A stretch of 64,000 nt of DNA from Flavobacteriaceae bacterium (GTDB lineage Bacteria > Bacteroidota > Bacteroidia > Flavobacteriales > Flavobacteriaceae). The translations under genes and the position numbers were made by a program. The notes beneath the pieces were generated by a model. The model searched no databases. It was not told the origin of the DNA and saw nothing but the letters and a program-made list of their open reading frames with translations. Shown one piece after another: positions 36,417 through 45,380 of the stretch (its first letter is position 1; each line of letters opens with the position of its first letter). The DNA is taken from NCBI GenBank assembly GCA_014075215.1, contig CP046177.1:1860501-1924500 (forward strand), in the 5' to 3' direction.

Positions 36417-37121
36417 ATGATTTCAGTAGCAATAGTTGGCCATGGAAATATAGGAACTCATTTATATAATGTTTTTTCCACTGCTAATCATGTTAAAGTT
36501 ATTCATATTAGTCCCAGAGATTTATCTGCCTTAAAAGAGATTGATATAACTTTTATTGCAGTTCCCGATAATGTGATAGGTAAAATTTCGAGTCAGATAA
36601 AAAATTCTTTCGTCGTACATACTTCAGGTAGTGTCAATGTATCGGATCTTAAAAATTCGGGAAGAAAAGGTGTATTTTACCCTTTACAAACATTTACCAA
36701 GGGAAAGGCTGTTGATTTTTCCGATGTCCCCATTTGCGTGGAAGCTGAAAATCACCAGGACTTGATTTTATTAGAGAAACTGGCAAAAATAATTAGCAAT
36801 CGTATTTATCATATACATTCCGAACAACGAAAATACATTCATATAGCAGCGGTTTTTGTCAATAATTTTGTAAATCATTTGTATACTATCGCTCATGATA
36901 TCTGTAAAGAACATGAAATTCCTTATGATATGCTACGGCCATTAATTAAAGAAACAGCCGATAAAATTAATAAGCTGTCTCCTGCGGAAGCTCAAACCGG
37001 GCCTGCAAAAAGAAATGACATCTTTACCATCCAAAATCATTTAAATTTGTTAAACCGACATCAACAAGAAATATATACCAAACTCACAGCATCTATTCAA
37101 AATTATGGAAAAAAGCTATAA
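36417..37121 (+). CDS. Rossmann-fold / DUF2520 protein
   Basis: This 234-residue protein has an N-terminal NAD(P)-binding fold (VAIVGHGNIGTHLYNVF) resembling pyrroline-5-carboxylate reductase, FIAVPDNVIG, and HTSGSVNVSDL. The DUF2520 C-terminal domain follows with IHIAAVFVNNFVNHLY. This family usually sits beside kdsC-like phosphatases in flavobacteria, and here the two overlap by 17 bp, indicating coupled translation. The substrate is not known. Confidence 0.88.
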   Translation: MISVAIVGHGNIGTHLYNVFSTANHVKVIHISPRDLSALKEIDITFIAVPDNVIGKISSQIKNSFVVHTSGSVNVSDLKNSGRKGVFYPLQTFTKGKAVDFSDVPICVEAENHQDLILLEKLAKIISNRIYHIHSEQRKYIHIAAVFVNNFVNHLYTIAHDICKEHEIPYDMLRPLIKETADKINKLSPAEAQTGPAKRNDIFTIQNHLNLLNRHQQEIYTKLTASIQNYGKKL

Positions 37122-37632
37122 ATTATACCTATCTCAAATCGATACTTTTATTTTTGATGTCGATGGTGTTCTTACTAACGGAACCGTAACCATAATGCCT
37201 GACGGTGAACTGGTCAGACAAATGAATATTAAGGACGGATATGCTTTAAAAACTGCTATTTATAAGGGATATAGGATATACATCATTTCAGGGGGAACTA
37301 ATGAAGGGGTTAGAACGCGGTTAAAAAATCTTGGAATGACTGATATTTTTTTAGGCGTCCATGATAAAATCAAACAATACTTTGAATTGGTTAACAGGGA
37401 TGACTTACATTCGGAAAATGTACTGTATATGGGAGATGATATTCCGGATTACCCTGTAATGAAAGTAGTTGGGATGCCTTGTTGCCCCAATGATGCAGTA
37501 CCGGAAATACAAAAAATTTCCAAATATGTTTCAAATAAAAAGGGCGGAGAAGGTTGTGTTCGTGACATCATAGAACAGGTAATGCGTGTACAAGAAAAAT
37601 GGGATTCCTGTTTTGATGCGAAATATGATTGA
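37105..37632 (+). CDS. kdsC: HAD-family phosphatase, KdsC-like (KDO-8-phosphate phosphatase)
   Basis: This 175-residue HAD hydrolase lacks a cap domain, as KdsC does. It has the nucleophile motif FDVDGVLTNG, ISGGTNEGVRTRLKNLG, and the acidic motif YMGDDIPDYPVM followed by CCPNDAVPEI. It would dephosphorylate KDO-8-P for lipopolysaccharide core synthesis. It overlaps the DUF2520 gene by 17 bp. The accessory island begins within about 200 bp downstream. Confidence 0.88.
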   Translation: MEKSYKLYLSQIDTFIFDVDGVLTNGTVTIMPDGELVRQMNIKDGYALKTAIYKGYRIYIISGGTNEGVRTRLKNLGMTDIFLGVHDKIKQYFELVNRDDLHSENVLYMGDDIPDYPVMKVVGMPCCPNDAVPEIQKISKYVSNKKGGEGCVRDIIEQVMRVQEKWDSCFDAKYD

Positions 37633-37847
37633 ATCAACTCCTGTTTTTAACCGGTATTACCCGATAAAAGAAACGGTAATTATATCTATTTAGATGTAAA
37701 TACCTTTAAATAAGTATTTTATGAAAAGTATAATCTCAAATAATGCTAAAAAATTCCATATAAAACCGTAATTTGTTGTCCAATAGTTGTCCAGGAATTT
37801 GTATCTCTTGGGAAAGAGAAGAAACACAACCCAAAGGAAAACAAATT

Positions 37848-38402
37848 ATGGTGACTATCAAAGCGACCCTCAAAAAGAACCAAGATAAGTCAGGAAAATA
37901 CCCACTCGTCATTAGAATTACCAAAGACCGTAAGTCTGTTTTTATCAATACCAATCAACGGATTGATGCCAAACATTGGGATAATACCCAGCACCGAGTG
38001 AAAAAATCACACCCGACCAGTCAACGCCTCAATCGTCAAATCGCCGATGTGCACGATTATGCCCTTACCATTCTCCAAACGAATCCACACATCACGGCTT
38101 TGCAAATCAAACAGCAATACCAAGCGCAAACGCAAGCCACCGAACTTGCTACCAGAATCAAAACCATTACGAGGAACCTCAATCGACATCTAGAAAAAAT
38201 CCAGGAAAAAGCAGGCATTGAGAAGAAACTCTCTATGCATATTGCTCACCATACCTTTGAGAGTTTGGCGGGCGGGAGTATTCCCGTCCAGGTCCTCCAG
38301 AAGCTATATCGTCATTTCTCAATTACTACGACGGTAAACTATCAACGGAACTTTATTCACGAAGAAACCGATGAAGCCCTCGAAAAGGTGGTGAATTTTT
38401 AG
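37848..38402 (+). pseudogene. Tyrosine recombinase/integrase with a large internal deletion
   Basis: ATG 37848 gives MVTIKATLKKNQDKSGKYPLVI, a typical Arm-DNA-binding start of Bacteroidota integrases, continuing through the SAM-like domain to about residue 135 (ARIKTITRNLNRHLEKIQEK). It then jumps straight to the C-terminal catalytic segment MHIAHHTFESLAGGSIPVQVLQKLYRHFSITTTVNYQR. The HxxH-type box and terminal Tyr are present, but the first catalytic Arg and the intervening ~150 residues are missing. The product cannot be an active recombinase. It marks a former mobile element at the left edge of the accessory island. A 37773 start is possible but gives a poor N-terminus. Confidence 0.8.
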
Positions 38403-38451
38403 CGGTCAAAAGGACGACTTGGTTTGATTTTTGCTATTTTTGAGTATAATT

Positions 38452-38820
38452 ATGGATGATATGACCACTATAACGATTAACATACGAGAAGACCTTACAA
38501 AAAGTTTGAATCTCAAAAAAGAGTACGCCACTCTAGCTGAGGCGCATCGAGCTTTGGGTGAAGCGCGGAAGTTTATTCCGAATTTACCGCGTGAAGAAGC
38601 GGTTGAGTCAATTGAATACCAAGCTGATAAGATTATTGTCTATCGGAAAGATGGACAGTTTGAAATTCATGCTCCGATGATTGATGATGAAACCGGAGAG
38701 GTATTTGATTTGGATTTTCGTCCAATTCCAGAGTCCGAACTCACTCCAGACATACTGAAAAAAGCTGAAGAAGCTCACAGACAGATTAAAGAAAATCCTG
38801 AATCATTTCGGAGTGTTTAA
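38452..38820 (+). CDS. Putative antitoxin of a ParE/RelE-type pair
   Basis: This ~122-residue acidic protein starts at ATG 38452 or 38461. A TAttTTTG box at 38435-38442 implies transcription begins close to the start codon, which rules out a TTG at 38431. The protein has a short N-terminal IREDLTKSLNLKKEYATLAEAHRALGEA helix-rich part and an acidic C-terminal half (PIPESELTPDILKKAEEAHRQ). No known DNA-binding motif is clear. Its stop overlaps the next start by one base, a typical antitoxin-toxin arrangement. The family is not recognised, so the role comes from its partner. Confidence 0.55.
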   Translation: MDDMTTITINIREDLTKSLNLKKEYATLAEAHRALGEARKFIPNLPREEAVESIEYQADKIIVYRKDGQFEIHAPMIDDETGEVFDLDFRPIPESELTPDILKKAEEAHRQIKENPESFRSV

Positions 38821-39059
38821 TGGAAGTTTTTGAGTCTGAATCGGTTATAAAATACCTTACCAAGAGAAGTATCACCAAACAGTATAGAAAGGCAAAACAG
38901 CATATTATGGCAGGGAATGCCAAAAGTGTTTTGCTGAAGCCAAGACAACCAAAGAATAGTGGTATTTATCAATTTAGAATTACACGTAAATACAGAGCGT
39001 TTGCCGTGAAAGAAAACAATTCGTTATTTGTTTTTGAAATTTCTGATCACCAAAACTAG
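38820..39059 (+). CDS. ParE/RelE-superfamily toxin-like protein
   Basis: This 79-residue basic protein has the compact layout of the ParE/RelE/HigB superfamily: an N-terminal helical part (SITKQYRKAKQHIMAG), a basic strand (VLLKPRQPKNSGIYQFRITRKYRAF) and a C-terminal FVFEISDHQN. The last resembles the conserved ends (I..I..H.) of that fold. Such toxins cut mRNA or poison gyrase, and which applies here cannot be said. Translation is coupled to the upstream acidic gene (TAATG overlap). Confidence 0.7.
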   Translation: MEVFESESVIKYLTKRSITKQYRKAKQHIMAGNAKSVLLKPRQPKNSGIYQFRITRKYRAFAVKENNSLFVFEISDHQN

Positions 39060-39512
39060 TCGAACAGAATAAATCGCAAGACCATTCCGCAAGTATGCAA
39101 AGGGCGAGTATTTTAATGCATATCTTTGCCCACTTGGTAGGGGCAAGCCCCTCAAGATCCCCAAAATATTTGACAATATTTTTCTGTCTTATGATACTAT
39201 TGCCACAAGCCAAGGACGGAAAAAATCTTGCGCCTCTTCAATTTCAGGTATAACGGTTAAAAAATTATGGATTACATCATGGTAATTTTTTAAGTTTCTA
39301 AGCGTAATCGTTTAGAATATTCACATTCTAACAGGTAATCTTCAAAATAATTGGTTATAGTTTTATGATTTGTAGTTGTCATATGTATTATGAAAACACA
39401 AATCAAATTCCCAATAGTTGTGCTGTTTGGTTGTGCAACTCAAAGATATTTGAGATACTTTATTTCTACCTCTTACTTTTATAAAACGTTTAGGACGCTA
39501 TTGTTTTAAAAT
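39060..39512. other. Intergenic region, no gene recognised
   Basis: I see no convincing coding frame here. A reverse-strand open stretch at 38980-39213 overlaps the toxin gene and has no recognisable features. A small inverted repeat TTCTAA...TTTAGAA lies near 39295-39316. The region ends at repeat B. Confidence 0.5.
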
Positions 39513-39672
39513 GAACTCATTTAAACTTTTTGGATGTAAGCGAACATTAGAAGTTTTTAGATATGTTGAAAGCTTTTTTGAGTTGCATAGCAGCGCTACG
39601 GAAGGAAAAAAAGATAAAAACAGAGCTAAAAACAGCAATTTTTTAGCAAATTGAAAAAGTTTAAATGAGTTC
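39513..39672 (+). repeat. Interspersed repeat B, copy 2
   Basis: This 160-bp element has the same terminal inverted repeats as the copy at 23020 (GAACTCATTTAAACTTTTT ... AAAAAGTTTAAATGAGTTC) and a nearly identical interior. Its right end abuts an orphan coding fragment. Confidence 0.9.
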
Positions 39673-39948
39673 TCAGTAAAAAAATAGAAACAGCTAACTT
39701 TAAACCTGAAAATTATTCGAAGCGCCTATTACTTACAGTCTATAGGCATAAAAATAAAGCTAATACCTATACAATTTATATCGCTACTTTTATAAAACAA
39801 GATTTAGACAGCATCAAAAAAGATTTAGAAAATATCAAACAACCAAACTCTGCATATAAGATGCTAATTGAAGATAAAATTTCCTTGATATATAATAAAA
39901 ATAATCCACTAGTAAACATTAAGCCTAATAAACCCCATAAAGAATAAG
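39673..39948 (+). pseudogene. Orphan 3' coding fragment next to repeat B
   Basis: A ~90-codon open frame with no start codon begins at the repeat B edge and ends in TAA at 39946-39948. It encodes lysine-rich sequence (ENYSKRLLLTVYRHKNKANTYT; FIKQDLDSIKKDLENIKQ). No family is recognised. It looks like the C-terminal end of a gene whose 5' part was removed. Confidence 0.4.
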
Positions 39949-40016
39949 TTTACCGCCATCCCAAACCTATTGCCGTTATTTTTAAAATTTGTTTTTTTGT
40001 TTTCATGATTTTGATT

Positions 40017-40505
40017 TTAGTTACATTGTATCGAATCTTTTGCTTTATTGAATAAGTTTTTTCTATGTGATGCCCCTTTAGTTTCATCTCCATTTACAAG
40101 TTTGGTCACTTTTGCAACTGAAGTAGAACTACTCATAGCAGGGTTTAATTTATCTAATACGTTATTTTTATAAAACCACAAGGTGCTAATCACCGTAATT
40201 TCTTTATCAGAAGCAACCAAGCCCGGATTGGTAGTAAAATCCAGTGTGCTGCCATACCTGTTTTGGTAGTATGTAGTAAACTGCCGGTAGTTATACCTTC
40301 CTGTTAGCTGAAAAATACCGCGCCCCCTGAATTTGTAACCGTCTCCGGTATTTACGTTTCCTAATTTAGTTCTAGCACTTCTGTAAGCATCATCATATAC
40401 ATAATTCGCAAATTTTTGTTTGTTTACATATACAGACGTAGAATCTCGCTTATAATCGTTGGGGTTTGCTTTTGTGGAATCTGCCGTAGGACTGGCCTTT
40501 AGATT
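40017..40505 (-). pseudogene. GH19 chitinase/lysozyme-like gene, 5'-truncated
   Basis: The minus strand is open from about 40505 to the TAA at 40017. It encodes the C-terminal part of a GH19 domain, including NTGDGYKFRGRGIFQLTGRYNY, which is diagnostic of the family, then FTTNPGLVASDKEIT and KLVNGDETKGASHRKNLF. There is a stop just upstream and no start. The N-terminal half with the catalytic Glu is missing, apparently lost where the IS110 element now lies. GH19 enzymes hydrolyse chitin or peptidoglycan and are common in phage-like lysis modules. Confidence 0.75.
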
Positions 40506-40618
40506 AGCAAATAGAAATAATTACTTAAAATAAAAACATAATAGTTATGATGAAATTTCTTTTTTTGCTTCTTTTTTTCTTTGTTAATAACTCTTATTTT
40601 GTTGATAACCAAAAACAC

Positions 40619-40690
40619 AAAAGAACGGAGTGAACTTTAGCGGCCAGCTAGCTTTTTAGAGCCATCCCCCGTATTAGTCTCCGTTCTTTT
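40619..40690 (+). ncRNA. Structured region upstream of the IS110 transposase (possible bridge RNA part)
   Basis: AAAAGAACGGAG (40619-40630) and CTCCGTTCTTTT (40679-40690) form a perfect 12-bp inverted repeat around a 48-nt loop, which itself contains smaller pairings around ccagctagct. It lies 94 bp before the transposase start. IS110-group elements encode a guide (bridge) RNA from this non-coding end. Whether this hairpin is part of it is inference; a terminator is the alternative. Confidence 0.4.
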
Positions 40691-40783
40691 TAAAAGTTAC
40701 TTAGAACCATATAGAATTTCAGTTTCTGCCCTTATTAAAGGTCTTAGTTTAAGTAACTATTATTAATATCTAATTACAAAATT

Positions 40784-41779
40784 ATGAAAACAAATGAAAT
40801 TATCGGAATCGATGTCAGTAAATTATTAATTGATGTTTGTATCTATTCTAAACAAATTGTTCAACAGTTTGAGAACAGTAAATCTGGATTTAAATTAATG
40901 CTAAAGTGGAGTTTTAAAAATTCGTCTTTCTCTAAAGAAGAAACCATGTTTGTATTTGAACATACAGGAATGTACTCTCATTTATTATCTGTGTCTTTAA
41001 CTGAACAAAAATTATCTTTTTTCATAGCTTCTGGTTTAGAAATTAAAAGATCTATTGGTATTGCTCGTGGAAAGGATGACCAAATTGATGCCAAACGCAT
41101 TGCTCTATATGGGTATCGATTAAAAGAAGAACTTAAACCCAGTAAGCTACCTAAAAGAAGTATATTACAACTAAAAAGTCTCTTATCTTTAAGGACAAAA
41201 CTTAACAAACAAAGAGCTGGTTTTAAAGTTACTTTGAAAGAACAAAAAAGAATTTATAAAGCAAAAGAGTATAAAATAATCTTTGACGTTCAACAAAAAA
41301 TGATTGCAGAACTAACCAAACAAATACACAAGATTAATACTCAAATGCAAGCTATTATTGACCAAAATATAATGTTAAAAGAAACCTATAAACTTGTTAC
41401 TAGTGTTAAAGGTATAGGAATGCAAACTGCTATAATGATGATTGTGTTTACTGACAATTTTTCAAAATTTGAAAACTGGAGAAAGTTTGCCTCTTATTGT
41501 GGTGTTGCTCCTTTTCCTTACCAATCTGGAACTAGTATTAAAGGACGTACAAAAGTCTCTCATTTGGCTAATAAAAAATTGAAAGCAATTATTAATATGT
41601 GCGCTATTTCTGCTATACAACATAACCCAGAAATGAAATTATACTATCATAAAAGAATAAAACAAGGCAAAAGTAAAATGAGTACCGTTAACATTATTAG
41701 AAACAAATTAATAGCAAGAGTGTTTGCCGTTGTCAAACGACAAACACCCTATGTAGATACTTTTAAATTTGCTGCATAA
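40784..41779 (+). CDS. IS110-family transposase
   Basis: This 331-residue serine/DEDD recombinase has the N-terminal RuvC-like domain with EIIGIDVSK (first Asp), VFEHTGMYS (Glu) and KDDQIDAKRIALYGYR (two Asp), as in the DEDD catalytic set. The C-terminal Tnp_20 domain has VKGIGMQTAIMMI, FASYCGVAPFPYQSGTSIKGRTKVSH with the conserved Ser, and KLKAIINMCAISAIQHNP. The frame is complete. The stop overlaps the start of the next open frame by 11 bp. Confidence 0.93.
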   Translation: MKTNEIIGIDVSKLLIDVCIYSKQIVQQFENSKSGFKLMLKWSFKNSSFSKEETMFVFEHTGMYSHLLSVSLTEQKLSFFIASGLEIKRSIGIARGKDDQIDAKRIALYGYRLKEELKPSKLPKRSILQLKSLLSLRTKLNKQRAGFKVTLKEQKRIYKAKEYKIIFDVQQKMIAELTKQIHKINTQMQAIIDQNIMLKETYKLVTSVKGIGMQTAIMMIVFTDNFSKFENWRKFASYCGVAPFPYQSGTSIKGRTKVSHLANKKLKAIINMCAISAIQHNPEMKLYYHKRIKQGKSKMSTVNIIRNKLIARVFAVVKRQTPYVDTFKFAA

Positions 41780-43673
41780 ATTAGTAAAAATAATATCTCA
41801 ACTTTTACTTGTTTTTATCATAGAATACGGGGGAGCGAACCACACCGGCCTGTCCGATACCCTGAAAACAGGTATTGAAAGCCTTTCCGGCCATACCATG
41901 GACGATGTAAAGGTACATTACAATTCCCACAAACCGGCACAATTGCAAGCACATGCCTATGCACAGGGCACGGACATCCATCTGGCCCCCGGACAGGAAC
42001 AACACCTGCCCCACGAAGCCTGGCATGTGGTACAGCAAAAACAAGGGCGAGTACAGCCAACTATGCAAATGAAAGGAAAAGTAAATATCAACGATGATAA
42101 AGGATTGGAGAAAGAGGCAGACATCATGGGGCAAAAGGCATTGTACGTACCCCCAAAAGAGAATACGAATAAGCTTGCAACAAATGGTATTGCCCGGAAG
42201 AACAATGATGTGGTACAAAGAATCATTAAAATGGACTTTTGGGGAGAAGAAGAAGAGGACACGGAAAGCTATAAAGCAGAGGATTTGCTTGAGAGCCTAG
42301 TTGAGGAAGACAAAGGAAAACTAACTGATACTGACCGAGAGTATCTTAAAAAAATAGAAGACGATAAAAAGGATGAATATGTATTTAAAACAAATGAAGA
42401 TCTTGATTTTAGTTACGATGAACTGAAAAGTCACATTGATGCGTATATTAAAAACAGGGAAGAAAAAATTTCCGAACATACCCCTACAGGAGGATTGGCA
42501 GAAGAAGGTGTAATGAAAACGTTAGTTTCAGAAGCACTTTCTTATTGGAGGGAAAACCCTAAAAACAGTATTACCGAGTTTATTAACCACTGGATAGGGA
42601 AGATAAATAAGCATTTACCCCATAACATGAGTCATCAATTAGATGATACGATAGAGGATATAGCAAGCTTTGCGCATGGCTCATGGACAATGACAATAAA
42701 CCTGAAGAGGGTCGTCAAAAACAGTATGGATAATAATAAAAATAATAATAATAGCAAAACAGATAAATCATCTCAAATAAGTGAACTATCTCAAGACAAT
42801 ATAAAAATGTTAGTGACCGCCATTTATCACGAATCCCGGCACGCAGATCAATATAGCACCGTTGCAAGGATGCATGCCGGTAAAGATTATATGAATCAGG
42901 ATGTAATAATTGGGAGTTCAATTGACCTGCCCTCATCAGTTGTTAAGGCTGCCCTCAAGAGTCCCCTTAAAGATGATGGAAAGCCTGAAACTCGGAAAAT
43001 CATAAAAGATGCGGAAGAATGGAATAAAATTTTTGAGAGATCAACGAACAAAAAAAAATCCGATAAACCGTATTATGATTATACACAAGCGTCCAGGTTG
43101 TTTTTTCGAATGCGCAAAGGGTTACAGCGTTTAAAGAAAAAAGGCCATGAGAAAGGAACTAAAAACAGGGTAATACAAATATCAAACTATTTATATAAGT
43201 CTAATGCATTTACCGTCAGGAAGCATTTGGAAGAAGCAAAGGAACGTATAGCCAAAGAAAAATCCGATGATCTGTTAAGTGAGGTAATGGTTGCTGATGC
43301 AAACGAGATCATAGGGATTCTTGATGCGCTCTATAAAGAACTTGATATCCAAAAAGAATCCGAAAAACCGGTATTTAACCGATTGAATGACCTTATTTCT
43401 CAATTTGCAGCGGTATCTTATAGAATGTATAGTCACCGGCCACATGAAAAAGATGCGCTTAAAATAGGGTATATGGCCGGTGATATGTTTCAAGAACTCA
43501 TTGATGGAAAAGAAACTGCAGAGCCCAAGAAAGCGGAAGATGAGAAAAAAGCAGAGGAGGAGGAAAATCAGAAAGCAGCAGCAGAGGAGGAAAGCAAGAA
43601 AAAAGCAGAAGAGGAAAGGAAGAAAAAAGAAGCAGCGGGAAACAAGAAAAAAATGATGCCCGCAAATAAATAA
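41769..43673 (+). CDS. DUF4157 protein with C-terminal HExxH domain, 5' end replaced by IS110
   Basis: The frame begins inside the IS110 end; its first ~22 residues are IS-derived. True similarity to the paralogue at 45658 begins near HTGLSDTLKTGIESLSG (about residue 25), so the original N-terminal ~60 residues are lost. The DUF4157 domain has HLAPGQEQHLPHEAWHVVQQKQGRV with HExxH at residues 82-86. A second HExxH (HESRH, 354-358) sits in a different downstream domain. The C-terminal tail is a Lys/Glu/Ala-rich coiled segment. DUF4157 is a known marker of effectors of contractile injection systems. Expression from a new start in the IS is uncertain, so treat it as possibly inactive. Confidence 0.8.
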   Translation: MLHKLVKIISQLLLVFIIEYGGANHTGLSDTLKTGIESLSGHTMDDVKVHYNSHKPAQLQAHAYAQGTDIHLAPGQEQHLPHEAWHVVQQKQGRVQPTMQMKGKVNINDDKGLEKEADIMGQKALYVPPKENTNKLATNGIARKNNDVVQRIIKMDFWGEEEEDTESYKAEDLLESLVEEDKGKLTDTDREYLKKIEDDKKDEYVFKTNEDLDFSYDELKSHIDAYIKNREEKISEHTPTGGLAEEGVMKTLVSEALSYWRENPKNSITEFINHWIGKINKHLPHNMSHQLDDTIEDIASFAHGSWTMTINLKRVVKNSMDNNKNNNNSKTDKSSQISELSQDNIKMLVTAIYHESRHADQYSTVARMHAGKDYMNQDVIIGSSIDLPSSVVKAALKSPLKDDGKPETRKIIKDAEEWNKIFERSTNKKKSDKPYYDYTQASRLFFRMRKGLQRLKKKGHEKGTKNRVIQISNYLYKSNAFTVRKHLEEAKERIAKEKSDDLLSEVMVADANEIIGILDALYKELDIQKESEKPVFNRLNDLISQFAAVSYRMYSHRPHEKDALKIGYMAGDMFQELIDGKETAEPKKAEDEKKAEEEENQKAAAEEESKKKAEEERKKKEAAGNKKKMMPANK

Positions 43674-43752
43674 TACGGAACATGAATAGATCATCCGTGA
43701 CTAAATTTATCATGCCTGCGCAAAGGCCGTAAAGAAACCAAACCAAACCGGG

Positions 43753-45324
43753 ATGCACATACTCGAAGAAAAACAGCCCTTTTCACAAAGCCTTATCTGG
43801 CAATTGCAGCGTAACTACTTTAATGAGGCCGGTATAGATGCCTGGCGTAACGGTGTGATACCGCATTATATTACCAACAACCCCGTAGTGGGTAAATCCT
43901 ATGCCGAACTGGTGTTGGCCTTTTTGCGCGATCTGTCTTTGCAGGGACATCGGAAAGAAACCGTGTATCTGCTGGAACTGGGGGCAGGACATGGCCGGCT
44001 GTGCTATCATTTTTTTAAGCATTTTGAGAAATACTATACACAAAGTGGTATGGAATTCCCGCCTTTTTGCTACGTCCTCAGCGATTTTGTCCCGGATCAT
44101 CTGGCATTCTGGCAAAACCACCCCCGCCTGCAACCCTATCTGGAAAAAGGCTGGCTAGACATGGCCCGTTTTGATGCCGAAAATGACAGTGAATTGTTCC
44201 TGTACTATACCGGCACTGCGATTCGGCAACAGGCACTGTCTCAACCTTTACTGGTAGTGGCCAATTATTTTTTTGATACCATCCCTCAGGAACTGTTCCG
44301 GATAGAAGATCAGAAGATTGCCCGTAGTTTGCTCACGCTCACTACCGAGACCGACCCTTCCGAGCTAGATACTGCTGATCTTATCAAAGTCCTGCAACTC
44401 CAATACGATCGGGGAAGTCCCTTACATACCGCCTATCCGAATGAGCCTGTTTTGAATGACCTGTTGGAAATGTATCGGGAACAACTCAACAAGTCGTACC
44501 TGCTTTTTCCTCACACCGGTATCCGCTGTCTGGAACGGTTACGACAGCTTTCCCGCAAGGGCCTGCTGGTACTGTCGGCAGATAAAGGAGAACATCGTTT
44601 GCCAAACCTGAGCGATGGCCCTGGCCTGATGCCTCACGGCAGCTTTTCCCTTACCGTCAATTACCATGCTTTAAAGCACTATTGCAACCGCAAGGGAGGC
44701 CTTGCCCTGTTTCCGCGTTACAGGCATACTAGTTTGAATATTGGCTGTTTGCTCATGCTTGCTGAGGCATCCTCTTATGGTGAGACTGTCAGTGCCTATG
44801 AAAAATTTGTCAATGACTACGGCCCTGATGATTATTTCAGCCTTAAAAAGTTGGCTGAAGATCATTTGGAGACCCTGACCTATCGCCATATCATGGGGAT
44901 GATCAGACTCAGCGGTTATGATGCCCGCATTTTCTTACAAATACTGCCGCGGTTGTTTGAACTCATTTCTGACCTTTCCGATGAGGAACGCCGGGTTCTT
45001 TTCCACACTGTTCCGCGTATTTGGGATACCTATTATCCTTTGGGAGAACCTCAGGATCTGGCCTGTAAGCTGGGCAATTTGTTGTTTATGCTTGGTTTTT
45101 ACAGCGAAGCTGTCCTTTATTTCGAAAAATCGGTCGGGATTTATGGAAAAAAAGCAGGAAGCCTGTTTGGGCTTGCCTGTTGTTACTGCTATTCAGGTGC
45201 ATTTGATCTGGCCGCTCCTGTTATCAGGGAACTTCTGGTCCGTACCCCGGAGAATAAAACACTTTTGAAACTTGTTCGCAACTATGAAAGCGAATTATTT
45301 GGTGAACAACACGTAAAAATATAA
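43753..45324 (+). CDS. MidA/NDUFAF7-like SAM-dependent methyltransferase with TPR-like C-terminus
   Basis: This 523-residue protein has a Rossmann-like methyltransferase core with motif I LLELGAGHGRLCYHF near residue 76 and SDFVPDHLAFW, VVANYFFDTIPQELF downstream. This pattern resembles SAM-dependent MidA/NDUFAF7-type arginine methyltransferases. From about residue 330 the protein is helical, with a TPR-like stretch (LACKLGNLLFMLGFYSEAVLYFEKSVGIYG). GC is visibly higher than in the core genes. It follows the first DUF4157 gene by 79 bp, and its last codons are repeated before the 48025 gene. The target is unknown; modification of a co-encoded effector is one possibility. Confidence 0.7.
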   Translation: MHILEEKQPFSQSLIWQLQRNYFNEAGIDAWRNGVIPHYITNNPVVGKSYAELVLAFLRDLSLQGHRKETVYLLELGAGHGRLCYHFFKHFEKYYTQSGMEFPPFCYVLSDFVPDHLAFWQNHPRLQPYLEKGWLDMARFDAENDSELFLYYTGTAIRQQALSQPLLVVANYFFDTIPQELFRIEDQKIARSLLTLTTETDPSELDTADLIKVLQLQYDRGSPLHTAYPNEPVLNDLLEMYREQLNKSYLLFPHTGIRCLERLRQLSRKGLLVLSADKGEHRLPNLSDGPGLMPHGSFSLTVNYHALKHYCNRKGGLALFPRYRHTSLNIGCLLMLAEASSYGETVSAYEKFVNDYGPDDYFSLKKLAEDHLETLTYRHIMGMIRLSGYDARIFLQILPRLFELISDLSDEERRVLFHTVPRIWDTYYPLGEPQDLACKLGNLLFMLGFYSEAVLYFEKSVGIYGKKAGSLFGLACCYCYSGAFDLAAPVIRELLVRTPENKTLLKLVRNYESELFGEQHVKI

Positions 45325-45380
45325 CGATATATGGACTTTTTAACAGAATGGGGAAGAATAGCCGGTATTGCTGGGATGGC
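45290..45380 (+). repeat. 91-bp direct repeat, left copy
   Basis: This 91-bp segment recurs at 47984-48074 with only two mismatches. It contains the last codons of the methyltransferase gene, the intergenic cacgtaaaaatataacgat and the first codons of the gene that starts at 48025. It brackets the second DUF4157 cassette. Confidence 0.93.

Larger units (their letters stand above)
40510..41833 (+). mobile_element. IS110-family insertion sequence (boundaries approximate)
   Basis: The element contains a complete IS110-type transposase gene. It lies between the broken GH19 gene on the left and a DUF4157 gene whose 5' part is missing on the right. Similarity of the DUF4157 gene to its paralogue starts near 41836, which sets the right edge within a few bases. 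The left edge is less sure and could lie anywhere from 40505 to 40620. IS110 elements lack terminal inverted repeats, as here. Confidence 0.7.

Noticed and set aside
41805..42262. Several antisense open frames over the DUF4157 domain
   Set aside because: They recur at the same place in both DUF4157 genes and simply mirror the conserved coding sequence.
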